Made by a program: the position numbers and the translations under genes. Shown one piece after another: positions 47,880 through 58,833 of a stretch of 64,000 bases of DNA. Every line of letters starts with the position of its first letter. Positions within the stretch are counted from its first letter, which is position 1. Source of the DNA: Cyclina sinensis (lineage: Eukaryota; Mollusca; Bivalvia; Venerida; Veneridae); contig JAAONU010000010.1 of the NCBI GenBank assembly GCA_012932295.1, forward strand, positions 22,210,704 through 22,274,703, given 5' to 3'. The notes beneath the pieces are model-generated. The model saw only the letters and a list, made by a program, of their open reading frames with translations, ran no database searches and had not been told where the DNA came from.

Positions 47880-48260
47880 GTTATGTTTAAATGGAAGAAA
47901 AATCTTGACAAATCCACAAAGTAAAAAAGTGTGAAAAGTTTGTGGAAAATGTCACTTTCATTTCGTTATATCTAAATAGAAAAACAATTTTGACAAATCC
48001 ACACTGCAAAATTGTGTAAAAATTTTGTGGAAAAAAATCACATACATTTCGTTACGTTTAAATATAAAAAAATGACAACAAACAAAACAAAATAATGTGA
48101 AAATTACTAGAAAAAAAATCACATACATTTCGTTATGTTTGAACAGAAAAAAAAACTTTTGACCAATCGACAAAGCAAAATAGTGTAAATATTTTGTGGA
48201 AAAAAAAAACAAAAACAAAACAAACAAACACACACATTGCAAAAGTTAAATATTGTCGTG
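47880..48260. repeat. Degenerate tandem repeat, about 90 bp
   Basis: Four to five units containing variants of cacatacatttcgttatgtt, then aaatagaaaaa, ttgacaaatccacaaag and aattttgtggaaaa. The array sits between the ORF2 relic and the ORF1 tail of the LINE, so it probably arose in or inserted into the LINE. Confidence 0.7.
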
Positions 48261-48509
48261 CATTTAAGTGAAAAAAAAAACATTATTATCCATTCATTAT
48301 AGGAATGCGACACATATTTACAATACTATCTCACGCCGAACACATAAACATGTTTCATTTTGTATCATGTGTATTGCTTTGTATAGTTATCGTTTTCACA
48401 TAGAATTATTTCAATAAAATTTTTCATCAAACATCATCAAATCATATCTAAAATCATGACTTTAACGTTTCGGGAATCGTTACATTCATATTTTTTTGTT
48501 CAAAACGTT

Positions 48510-48574
48510 TTACTTTCCTTTTTTTGTATTTTTGTCCTGCAGCAGTTCAACCGGCGTAGGTAGTGACCTATTTA
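48510..48574 (-). pseudogene. C-terminal tail of Tx1-type LINE ORF1, cut off by a transposon
   Basis: Reading the minus strand from the transposon junction, the frame continues for about 20 codons (RSLPTPVELLQDKN...) to a TAA at 48512-48510. It is in the same frame as the basic Lys/Gln-rich ORF1 segment that ends at 55987 on the other side of the inserted element. The join is described in the findings. Confidence 0.6.
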
Positions 48575-49430
48575 CACTGCGAAAAATATGTAGATATACG
48601 GGAGTGTACGGAATTCCGTATATCATTAATATACGGGTAAAAATACGGAAAACATAAAATACGGAGGTGTACGGTGTCGTATATCAAGCAAATCCGTATA
48701 TGACCAAAATACGGTGTTTCGTATACTAACAAAATACGGAAAACTAGATATACGGTGTCCGTATTTTTCTAAATTTTCTAAAATACGGGAACGTCATAAT
48801 AAGTCCGTATATTACTAAAATACGGCATCCCGTATTCTTACATATACGTGAATCTAAAAAGACTGCATATTCATGAACAGTCGTATACTGCTAAACTACA
48901 TATCTCCCTTTATTTGAAAGTTAAGAAAACAAGAATCAATGTACTTTTCGTATATACTGAAATACGGGTGTCAGTATACTGCTCAAATCTGGTGTTCTAT
49001 AAATTTGTAAGAAATGGAACCTATTATGTGTCTAAAACACGATAGTTTTTTCCAAATATTACTCGAATGCGGCATTCCGTATGCTTAAAAATTTGGAAAT
49101 ATGTAAAATGGTTCGGAGGTCATTATTTTCAAGAAAGAACATCTCTAGAAAACTACTGATTGAGAAGTCAACAAATAAGAAATGAATCTGTAAACTGGAA
49201 AAGTAATAATTATTATAACAATTATTTGATTATTTAAATTATAATTGAATAAAACGGCATATCAAATCAAGTCAGTATACTGCTCAAATAAAGGTTTCTG
49301 TATATTTACTAATAAGAGAACTTGAAATACTTTTCAGTATATTCCTGAAATACGGGAGTGTGCTTGCAAGTCCGTATATTACTAGAATACAGCATTCCGT
49401 ATATTTGAAAATACAAAAATAATATCCGTC
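48575..49430. repeat. Left subterminal ATACGG/CCGTAT array
   Basis: Dense ATACGG and CCGTAT copies, often in facing pairs such as tccgtat...ATACGG and with the extended form CCGTATATnACTAAAATACGG. Density falls after about 48850, and degenerate copies persist to about 49400. In CACTA elements such arrays are transposase or accessory-protein binding sites. Confidence 0.85.
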
Positions 49431-51894
49431 ATAGTTACACAGTTACAGTTATATAGAGTTATAATTACTAGTTGAAACTAAGGATCTTTATATTGCAAAA
49501 AGGGGGGCGGCGGGGTTCTGTCAAAACTAAATTCCACTCTTGATTTTATGCCGGATATAGATCAAAATCCAATGCAGGCATCTCAAACTTGAAAACGAAA
49601 TTAAAATGAAACCGACTTAACTTTAATTAATCTGCCTGTGTCTATTTTCTAATTTTTATCTCCAAGATGATCAGTGATGTGCTTTATTGTCTTAACCAAA
49701 TTGCAGTATTGGATTATTAAAGCCGGGTATGGATCATAGTTCACAGGAGGGTTTTCAAGTTTTTAACTAAATTTAATCAAACCGTGCCTCTTGTTAAAAA
49801 TTTTCTTTGTTGGTTGATCTAATATTGCGTAACAGTAATGTACTTTATTTTCTTAAAACAATATTGCGATTGGAAGTATTCTATGGTGATGTTATTTACA
49901 CTTAAAATGTGCTCTTTCGTCTTAGGTCTGCTTGTACTTCTGTCTTTTTGAAGGAAAATTAAACCATAATGACTTTTAAAAATTAAACAAAAAGTAGCAG
50001 GTTCAATCATTCTTAAAAAGACCTTCTGTTGAAATAATTAGTTTGCCTTTGCATTGATTACATCGAACATGCAGATGTAAACTGTCATGTTTTTGGTTAG
50101 ACATCATTTTTCACCTATGATGAAGCATGATTACTTATAAACAGCAAAGAAATTTAAGCCAGTAATACAACATTTAAGATTTTGCTTCAGAAAGTTAAAC
50201 AGCTTCATAACATTAAACTAGCTTAAACTGTTTGCTGTATGTTATAACAATAAACAAAACGTTTTGTTTGTTATGAGATATCAATTATCAATTAACATAT
50301 AGAACAAATAATCAATTTTCAGTTACAATTTACTTAGACGAATCATAGATAACATCTCAATCTGATGAACTGTTAAATTAAGCTCTTGTGATATTCTCCG
50401 GTAGATAAATTCTTTTTATTTTATCAAAATTTCACGAAAAACTGCTTTTAAGAAGTACATGTTTCTATCTTTAAAAGAAATCTGAATAAAAGGGTACAGT
50501 TACATGGGTGTCATAATTATTTTGTTTTCCGTAGTACATTAAATATACCAACAATAATATTAGAAATAAGCAAAAAGAAAGCAAACGTTTTATTTGTAAG
50601 ATCAATATCTCACAAACGTGTGCATTGAAGCTATTATTTTTTTTCTGCATACATAAACTCGAATGCTGTACATATCAATATTTTGCAAATACAAAAATCC
50701 GAAATGCAAGAAATAAATATTAGAGAAAAGGTCCATTCAGCAGTAGATGCTAAATTTTATATAACAATCAGGAACAATTGAAGACCATGTGTTATAGCCT
50801 TCAGGCATTTTCTCAAGAGCAAAATTTGTTAACTAAAGTGTTTTACTGTGACTGATCAAGGAACACCGACAATGACAATTAACGGTGACTTATCAAAACA
50901 AAGCCAGTATTTCACCCCCATATTACGTAACTACATCCCTTCACCACAGGACACCGCGAAAGACAAAAGAGTGTGATAATAATAGAAGCGCTAAATAATG
51001 CACTTTTATTGTCAAGTATTGTTTGAAACTGTATCATAGAATAAAACAAGTTTTAGTTAACATTCTAAATCAGCATTCGGTTGATGAGCGAAATGTTTAA
51101 TTTTGTCATTTTGTCCATTTTGTAAACTTTCAGAGGTGTTCAAATAATTGAAATCATATTTTCAACTTTTGAAAAGGAACAGTTATATGTGTTTTACACA
51201 ACTAAATCTTTAATTTTGAACGATCGATGGTCTTTATTCACCGTCTTTCATGTTTTTAATAATTCAAGTTAATAATATGTTCAAGTCAGGAATAAAACAT
51301 ACAGAAAAGTAATAATAATACAATAAAATGCTGTCACAAAATTCTCGCGATAAAAGATAGCATGCCACCTTGAAATGTGCTAAAGTTATACAATGTTTTA
51401 CGAGACTTAGGCAATACAGCAAGGTTAAGCAGCCTTTTAATGGTGGACAGTCACTTGACCATGACAATGGCGGCGTTCAATTTATCAGTTATGGAACGGT
51501 CTGTTTGTGCGCTATAACTTCAGAAGCAGATATAAGATCTTCGGTAATGATCAATATTCATACATTAAAACAGCTTTTAAAGGCTAACAGTTTATATTGA
51601 AAGAGGTTCACTCAGTTGTTATCATAATTTAGGCATCACACAAAGTCAGAGGTGTTTAAAGTCTTCGTTTTTTATTTTATTATTTGCAATGACAAGTTGT
51701 TTTTTTTCTACAAGATAAATATTTTTGCGCAGGTGGATCGAGATACCAGGGTATTTATGCGACAACACCAACCGAGAAATCCATATTCATCAAGTTTCAT
51801 TTATTATTATAAAAAATTATTTCCCCAAGACGAGAAAGAAAAATATACTGTACCAGTCAGTGTAACAAGGCACATACCATGTGACCAGATCGCC

Positions 51895-52034
51895 CCAATC
51901 AAAGGTAGCGTGGGTTTATTCCATGTGATCAATGCCACCAATCAGAGGAAGCGTGGGTTTATTTCATGTGATCAGATTGCACCAATCAAGTGTAGCTTGT
52001 GTTCACCTATCCAATCATTTCTTTGGGCGCGAAA
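51895..52034 (+). promoter_or_regulatory. CCAAT-box/E2F-type promoter-like region inside the transposon
   Basis: Four CCAATC(A) boxes lie at 51895, 51938, 51982 and 52011, spaced about 29-44 bp apart. They are partly in a tandem repeat with catgtgatca and gcgtgggttta. An E2F-like site GGGCGCGAAA follows at 52025-52034. Clustered NF-Y boxes followed by one E2F site are typical of TATA-less, cell-cycle-linked animal promoters. It lies 75 bp before an ATG-GT splice donor arrangement. No TATA box is visible. Confidence 0.5.
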
Positions 52035-52109
52035 TGGAAGAAGCAGATTTCAGCAATTCATATCTCAAAAATTGCCATTTATCGAAGACTTTGTCGTTTT
52101 GAAACTAAA

Positions 52110-54535
52110 ATGAGGTAAGTCAAAGTTTTTGTATAATACTTTTCAGTTTTACCACTCATGTTTGGAATCAAATGCTTGATCATGCCCTGTAATGAATGGC
52201 TTATAATGATTTTTGTATGCTTCCGTTTTTAAACGGGTGTAAGTTCGGTAAATTGCATTGCCGGTAAATTGTTGTTCAACGTCAAAATTAAATTCCTTTT
52301 GCAGATATTAAACTGAATTTTGTTTTGAAAAATATTTAAATGTATTCAAATGACAAGCTTCATTATGTTCACATACCTTAGAAATAGAATTAGGAAGGCA
52401 TAATAATGTAGAAAGAGATAAAAGATTGTGTAAGGTATCTAATAAAGAAACAGTAGAATTAGAAGATAATTTTATATTATGTTGCTCAGGATACAGCTGT
52501 ATAAGATTCAAACACTTAGGTCAGTGTTCATGGTCTACTAAACAAAAGTTCAATGCATTAACGTCATCTCAAAGTAAAAAGATTTTGTAATGTTTTTTTA
52601 TTATCTGTATACTCGTTCTTTAATGCAGGTGATTGTCATTGCTATTACTTTTGTTTATTGTGTGTGTGTGTGTGTATAAATGGCCAAAGGCTTATTCGAG
52701 ATACCTGCCTCCCAAAATTTGCATGGCCCGACCTTAGAAAATTCACAAATCTTATGTTATCGAAAAAGAAGAAAAACATTTTAGGAATTTGTATATTTTT
52801 GACAAAAGCGTATCAGATAAGGAACACTATTTAATAAATACATATTTCGTTTATTACATTCCCATTATAAACTCAAATTACATGTTAATGGATACCATAT
52901 CTATCTTTTTGTTTATATGTGTGTGTTGCACATGAACTATATTTGTAAAAATGTTTCACTGTGCATTAGCCAAAGACATGTGTTATGTCGATTTGCTAAT
53001 AAAGTTTGTTGTTGTTGTTGTCGTGCTGCTGATTGCCAATAAACTGAAACTATTGTAACACTGCGAATGCTTCTGTTTACTTTGTCATTTAAGAACATTA
53101 GATTATAATCTAACTTACTAATCTTTGAATCAACGTCGAAATCCACAATGTATTCGTGAAAAAATAATACATTTATCAGGAACGTGTACGTACATGATCT
53201 TTAAATATGAAAATTAGAAATTGATTTTATTTTTTGAAACAAGATCACTCCTTTGATTTATGTTTTGAATTGAATTCTATTACTTTTAAACAGAATATGA
53301 TGAAAAGAGTACTGCTGGTCATTAGATTTATATCATATGATAAATTTAAATGAAAAGAAGAATAAAACAAGACTTTCTCTCTTGAATACCAAAATAATCA
53401 AATTGTGGCTATTTTCTTTCATAATTAGTAACATGATTTTATATAGTAAAAAAAAAACCCAGAGAAATCGGTACCTAAATAATATTGTTGGTAATTTTAT
53501 ATAGTTGAGATAGTGATAAAGTTGGTGTGAAAAGCGCCTTTGATGACCGATATTAATTGGTGTCAATGTGTTTTCATTTATTTACATTGCCGTTATTAGA
53601 TCATAAACCGATTTAAATCAAAGATCAAGCCATAATCATTGAATATATTACTTCCTTCGGCGTCATTTTAAGTGCGAATAAGTAACTATGATTATAAAAT
53701 TTTAGAATTAGTTATAATAATTTTTATAATGATAATTGCATGACAACCACATATTTTATAATTACTTGCTGAGACAATTTCATAACCTATTTAACGACCG
53801 ACACGTGTCGTTAGCACCTTTTTATGATCAGCAGTGTACCCCAGCATGCCTTTTCACACCTACTTTATCACCTTTATGGGTACATACAGTATTTTTATTG
53901 TTACAAATTTGTCCCTCTTTTTACTATATAAAATCATGTTACCGACATTTCGGTAAATCTTTTGCATATTAAGAGATAAGTGAGACTGAATAATTCTGTG
54001 AATAAGCCCTGATAGATAAATGATTATTTGGTTAAACATTCACAAATGTCGGCAATTAGATAAGTAACCACAGATTAGCAATTATTTCATGATCGAAATC
54101 AAAATTAAGAAAATTAAAGATTTTATTACTTAAAGACAAAATATGATAATATAAGACGAACTGGTAATGAAATTATAAAATGTGTACCATCCTGTTCCTA
54201 GTTCCTTAACAAAACAAACAAACAACAAACAAACAATAGTAAGAATGAGAGTAATCAATTGATGAAATACAACTCTTAATCATTCCAGCATCTTTCCATG
54301 ACAATAACAATTTCAAAATAGGTAATACAATTTTTTATGCAAAAGCGATCAAACACGGACAGTAAATGTTTAAAAGTAATAATTGAAAATTAATCAAAAT
54401 ACAAAATCAATACTATCATTTTATATTTTCAGACAAATGGACCTTCATGATGCCATTGCAGAGCTGCAGGAGCAGATGCGAGTCTTGCACGAGTCCCAGA
54501 AAAAGTCACAGCCACGAGACAATGAAGCAGAATAA
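52110..54535 (+). CDS. Putative two-exon micro-gene carried by the transposon
   Basis: Exon 1 ends ATGAG|GTAAGT (ATG at 52110-52112, donor at 52115). A terminal exon begins after ttatattttcag at 54433 and reads CAA ATG GAC... in the frame set by the first ATG, stopping at TAA 54533-54535. The spliced product would be 35 residues: M-R-Q, then MDLHDAIAELQEQMRVLHES, then a basic/acidic tail ending DNEAE. The middle is a predicted amphipathic helix or short coiled coil. The second exon is GC-richer than its surroundings and reads like true coding sequence. AATAAA signals follow immediately (54531 and about 54550). Additional exons between 52115 and 54432 cannot be excluded. The function is unknown; it may be a captured host fragment or a transposon accessory peptide. 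Confidence 0.35.
52590..53030 (+). repeat. Probable retroposon 3' end with TTG tail inside the transposon
   Basis: A TG microsatellite (52658-52675) is followed by unique sequence, then gctaataaagtttgttgttg with further TTG units and tcgtgctgctg. The AATAAA and simple-repeat tail suggest a LINE or SINE 3' terminus. The left boundary is uncertain. Confidence 0.4.
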
Positions 54536-54556
54536 AAGAACAAAAAGAATAAAATT
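54531..54556 (+). terminator. Poly(A) signals
   Basis: Two AATAAA hexamers directly overlap and follow the stop codon of the terminal exon at 54433-54535. Confidence 0.5.
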
Positions 54557-55369
54557 TTATGAAATGCATGTTGTAAATATATGTCCGTGTTAGAAACAGT
54601 GAAATAACTCACAATAATCCAATAATTTAGTATGTTTATCTGTGCACTTGAAACTGGGTTTTGTATTTAAGCTGTGATCGTAGCAAGTAAAAATGACACT
54701 TCCACATAGTTTTTATAAGATTTAAAAAAATATTTCTCATTTATATGTAGTACAGCTAAACAATGACCCGTGACTACATACACATACAGTGATACTTGGA
54801 TTTCTATTGATTAACGATAACGTATGAAACAATACCAATGGCATAATAAGCTGACAAATCTTTGATATTACATATGTTATTGTAACTTGAATATATGTTT
54901 ATAAGTGGTCAAGGTTCACTAGTCATTGTTTGCATAACTTCAAGATTGATTTCAGTTATGTTCTTATCATTGCAATATGCTTGGTTTTATTATTGATTGT
55001 TACTCTTTTATGGTCATATTACATTTATTGATAAACTTGTTTATAAAATACTATTCATTAAATTCAGAACTAATTTGAATTACTTTTGTTTGTGCAATTC
55101 CTCATCCTTAACAAGTTACTCAGTTATTTTTTTATCATGCTGATGCCATATCTCGTGTACGCCAAAGTAAACTTACTGTCAGTATATCTAGTTAAAAAAG
55201 GTATGTTTCCTTCCGTTCTCTCAGACATTGCAGGTCTATATTTTTTCGTATGCTTCAAGTAGATACGATGAGGATCTTAACTAGTCCGTTATGGAAATGA
55301 GTAGTAACTACATATAATGATCCCGCACATCATGTACATGTATATTATATGTCTATATTTGGTTCCCGT

Positions 55370-55986
55370 ATCCTATAATATATCATGTCCTTATTCTTGA
55401 TCCGTACATGTAATATAATAAGTCCGTATGTGTGTCATGTACGGTTTTTAGCTTTCCCGTATTCATTGAAAATACAATGTCGTATTTCCTACGTATATCT
55501 ACAGTATACAAAGTCCGTATTCTTGCCCCGTATATATGTCATATACGCTTTAAAGCATGTCCGTATTCTATGAAAATACATTTCCGTATATTTGTCGTAT
55601 AACTCTAGTATACATAGTCCGTATTCTATCCCGTATATGCATCATGTACGATTTTTAGCTTTCCCGTATTCTATGAAAATACAAGTCCGTATATCCTCCG
55701 TATACTAGTAAACTATATGTTGTTATAGCCCGTATATGGTTGAAATACGGGTTTTGTACTGTGCGTATATAACAAATATACGGACACATATACATACATG
55801 TATATTGAAAGAATACGGAAATCCGTATTTGAAGTGACACATATACGGAGTTCCCGTATACCCGATGTTCCGAATACGGATTAGTATATTATGTCCGTAT
55901 ATTATGCGAATACGTCCCGTATATGTCCGTATATCTAAAAAATACGGGATCGTACACTTCCGTATATTGGTGTATTTTTCGCAGTG
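55370..55986. repeat. Right subterminal ATACGG/CCGTAT array
   Basis: Mirror of the left array. Copies here are mostly in the CCGTAT orientation until about 55740, then mixed to the terminus. Longer shared phrases such as gaaaatacaagtccgtata recur at about 75-110 bp steps. Confidence 0.85.
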
Positions 55987-56992
55987 TTACCGATCCATTC
56001 CTTTGTTTGTTTTGTGTGCATGTCTTGTTTTCCTCGTACGCCACAATGTTTATTATTGAAGATTGGCCTAGAATTTGGCTATCTAGTTTCGTCTTCTTTT
56101 GCTTGTGTTGTTTTTGTTTCCTTTGTCAATTGTTCCCGTTCGTTTGGGGGTCACTTTGGGTTTTAATAGTAGAGTCTTCATGGAGACATGAAGAAGAGAT
56201 TAAATTATTACCGTTCGATGTCCCTGTTGCGACTTTTTGACATTCCTTGTCGTTGGAGGACTCAGAGGGGATCTCCGACTCGGCGTGCTTTCGTTGTCCA
56301 ATACAGGACAATCCGCCTGCTTGTGACCATAACTATTGCACTAGTTACACTACCAGTCGTTTGCTCATTCTGATGTATGATGCCAGTTTCAAGGCACTTC
56401 GAACATTTTATTGTTTTTACAACTTGACCTCTGTGAATCACACTTGCCTTAAATTGAGCAAATTGCATGAATCTACTCAAGGGTTCTCTCATTGAAGATG
56501 ATTTAACAACTACAAACCTGTCTCCCGTTTCACAATTGATGAGTTTTCCACCAATTCGCAGCTTTTCTCGAGTGGTAGAAATCACATCAAGTCCTTTCAA
56601 CACAAGAGTACGCGTGATCGAACCGTCGTCGGCAGATAACGGTATACGTTGTATACGAATGCGGATAGTTTCTTCACCATCGAAACAAAGTGGGTTTGTA
56701 CTAAAGATTGGAATAGTTTCCCCCCTTATAGTTACCCCTGTAGACATTAGTACAACTTTATCGTCTAAATTGTCAAGATATATCCTCCACATCACTCTGA
56801 CTCTCTGAAGCCCTGTTATATGGGTAGGGTCATTGAAGAGGATATAACTCAATATAACTCTTCGTGATTTAGCTTTTGTGACTGATTTGCTTTTATTTTC
56901 CCGAACAGTTCTCTCTCTTTCAAGAACACAAGAGGGACGCCATTTTGGGCCTTGTTTGTACTGTCACTTACTTGTGAAGCTTGATTCTGCAT
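55987..56992 (-). pseudogene. Tx1/L1-type LINE ORF1 (RNA-binding, zinc-knuckle protein), degenerate
   Basis: ORF1 proteins coat LINE RNA. The frame starts at an ATG at 56992 (MQNQASQVSDSTNK), breaks by a frameshift at about 56852, then runs about 190 codons: SYILFNDPTHITGLQ, a beta-rich RRM-like core (IRIRIQRIPLSADDG, LRIGGKLINCETGDR), then KASVIHRGQ. A zinc-knuckle region follows near 56400-56290: IKCSKCLETG ends the long frame, while a second C-x2-C-x4-H-x4-C knuckle (with YGHKQADC) is visible in another frame. So at least two frameshifts and several stops are present. A charged tail (ESEIPSESSNDKE, later Lys/Gln-rich) runs to 55987, where the CACTA-like element interrupts it. The assignment rests on motif order and on the ORF2 relic of the same orientation further left. 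Confidence 0.7.
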
Positions 56993-57004
56993 TATTCCGT
57001 CCTT

Positions 57005-57044
<40 letters not shown>
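57005..57044 (+). repeat. CA/TA dinucleotide microsatellite
   Basis: A CA run (57005-57029) passes into a TA run, directly at the 5' side of the LINE ORF1 start. Confidence 0.95.
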
Positions 57045-57049
57045 TTAAC

Positions 57050-58390
57050 ACTAATTTAATACTATATTTACACGTTTATACTACAATAGTTCCTTACAAC
57101 CGTAAAAAAGCTCAATATTTCCACGTAGACAAAAACATTGCCTTATCTTGTGCAGTCACGTGATTTTAAATCTTCATTTAACTTCTTCACTTAAGTTGAA
57201 ATAAAATATGGTTATTTGTCATTTGTTTGGTGATAATACAATGCTAATGATGATCAAGGTGGATAGTGGTTTGAAACCGCGACATAAACATGTGGCCTAT
57301 TTTCCGCTAGTAGGAACATAAACCTTATAAATAGCCACTTAACCTTATAAAATTCTTAATGGAATACAAAACAACATGTATCAGTACGACCAAACTAATA
57401 TGATAATGACAAAAACAGAAATTGAAAAAATAGAATCTGCATTTTTACTCTGGTTTTCAATATATATCAGTGTGGAATATAATAACTGCAGTGCTTTCTT
57501 CCTAAAACTACACTGATGACGTAATGCTTTTATTAACCTTGCTTCGTAGACAACGATAATGTGATAACTTTGAACAAATGAACCCACTGACTCACATTTT
57601 TCAGGTAAATGAGCGATTTGTGTCTACTTCGTCAAAGAACAACTGCACAAATACCCAAGAATAAATGATCTTTCATACTTGAAACGGTAGTTGGACAAGA
57701 TAAATAGGGTTGAGTGTCATTCTGACGGCTCTTTTTCTCAAATAACAGTCTGTCTGTCTGTCTGTCTATCTCTCTTAATTACGTTTAAAGAGAAGTCTAT
57801 ATTATCTTCAAGTGTATTTAACAAGCCATATATTGTAAACAATGATATAAATTTTACTTTTTATACGATTCACTTACGGAAAAACACTAAATAAAAATGT
57901 CTCGACTAGGGTGTGATACCTTAATGATTTTTAGTTCCTGTTTACACATCATTTAATCAAGTGCTAATGAATCATATTATGAACATATTATTCTATAACG
58001 CTTAGACATTCTACAATAATAATATAAAAATCTACTTACTCTATATTTCTGAGGACTGACAGAGGTGTATTCGTCAAGACCGTACACTGGTACACTGTAA
58101 CATACGTTTCAAACACTTAATAATTCTTGTTAAATGATTCACCAGCTGTTAGCTTTCGATAAATTTGACACAGGGAATATGTATAAAGCCATTAAACTCT
58201 TCTGTATATACAATAAAGAGATCCTCGTGGAAATAAATGATTCGGTTTTTTACAGAAAATTGTGAAAAGTTTATTTAAAAACGTGCTAAACGTTATTACG
58301 TATCATATAGTCTGTTTCACATTTATGTTTTTTATCTACATGACTGATGATACAATCCGTTTTGCGACAGAAATAACAATTGCAATCATT
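57050..58390. other. No gene recognised
   Basis: AT-rich sequence with a TCTG simple repeat at 57746-57770. No supported coding or repeat feature. Confidence 0.4.
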
Positions 58391-58394
58391 ATTG

Positions 58395-58570
58395 CAAAAC
58401 TGGTGTGGAAAACGTCATGTTAAACTGGTTAGGAAAAAACTTGTAAAACTGGTTGGAAAAAAAGTCTTGTAAAATGGTCGGGGAAAAATCTTGTACAAGT
58501 GGTTGGGAAAAAAATCTTGTAAAACTGGTTGGGAAAAAATCTTGTAAAATTGGCTGGGAAATTCTTTTTA
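58395..58570. repeat. 25-bp minisatellite
   Basis: Seven tandem units of the form AAACTGGTTGGGAAAAAATC followed by TTGT, with small variations. Confidence 0.9.
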
Positions 58571-58833
58571 AAATTCTGATTTTATTGCATTGTTGAACTA
58601 CTGGTTTGCATTTTGATTTTTTTTTCTGACACAATCGATTGTTTAATTATCAAAGACTATGGACTGTTTCACAACTTTACTAGACATCAGTCTTGACTTC
58701 ATTACATTCTAGATTTCAAAAGAAATTAAACGGTCGACGTGAGCAGAAAGTACCGTAGTCATATCATTTAGGAAATGAATACTAATATATATATATATTT
58801 GACCTTTTCGAAATTTAACTATAGTGGCTGATT

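Larger units (their letters stand above)
48575..55986. mobile_element. 7.4 kb CACTA-like DNA transposon with ATACGG subterminal arrays
   Basis: The left end CACTGCGAAAAATA and right end TATTTTTCGCAGTG are exact inverted repeats over 14 bp, and similarity continues further in (ATATACGG, AGTGTACG). TTA flanks both ends (48572-48574 and 55987-55989), a 3-bp target-site duplication. The first 850 bp and last 600 bp are packed with the hexamer ATACGG and its complement CCGTAT in both orientations; I count 14 within the first 265 bp. CACT(A/G) ends, 3-bp duplications and dense short subterminal repeats together are the hallmark of CACTA/EnSpm (CMC) elements. The interior has no recognisable DDE transposase, so it is non-autonomous. 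The classification is an inference. Confidence 0.85.

Noticed and set aside
51652..52109. 153-codon frame in the CACTA-like element as a transposase
   Set aside because: It has no DDE or zinc-finger motif, and its second half is the CCAAT-containing tandem repeat, better read as promoter and 5' leader.
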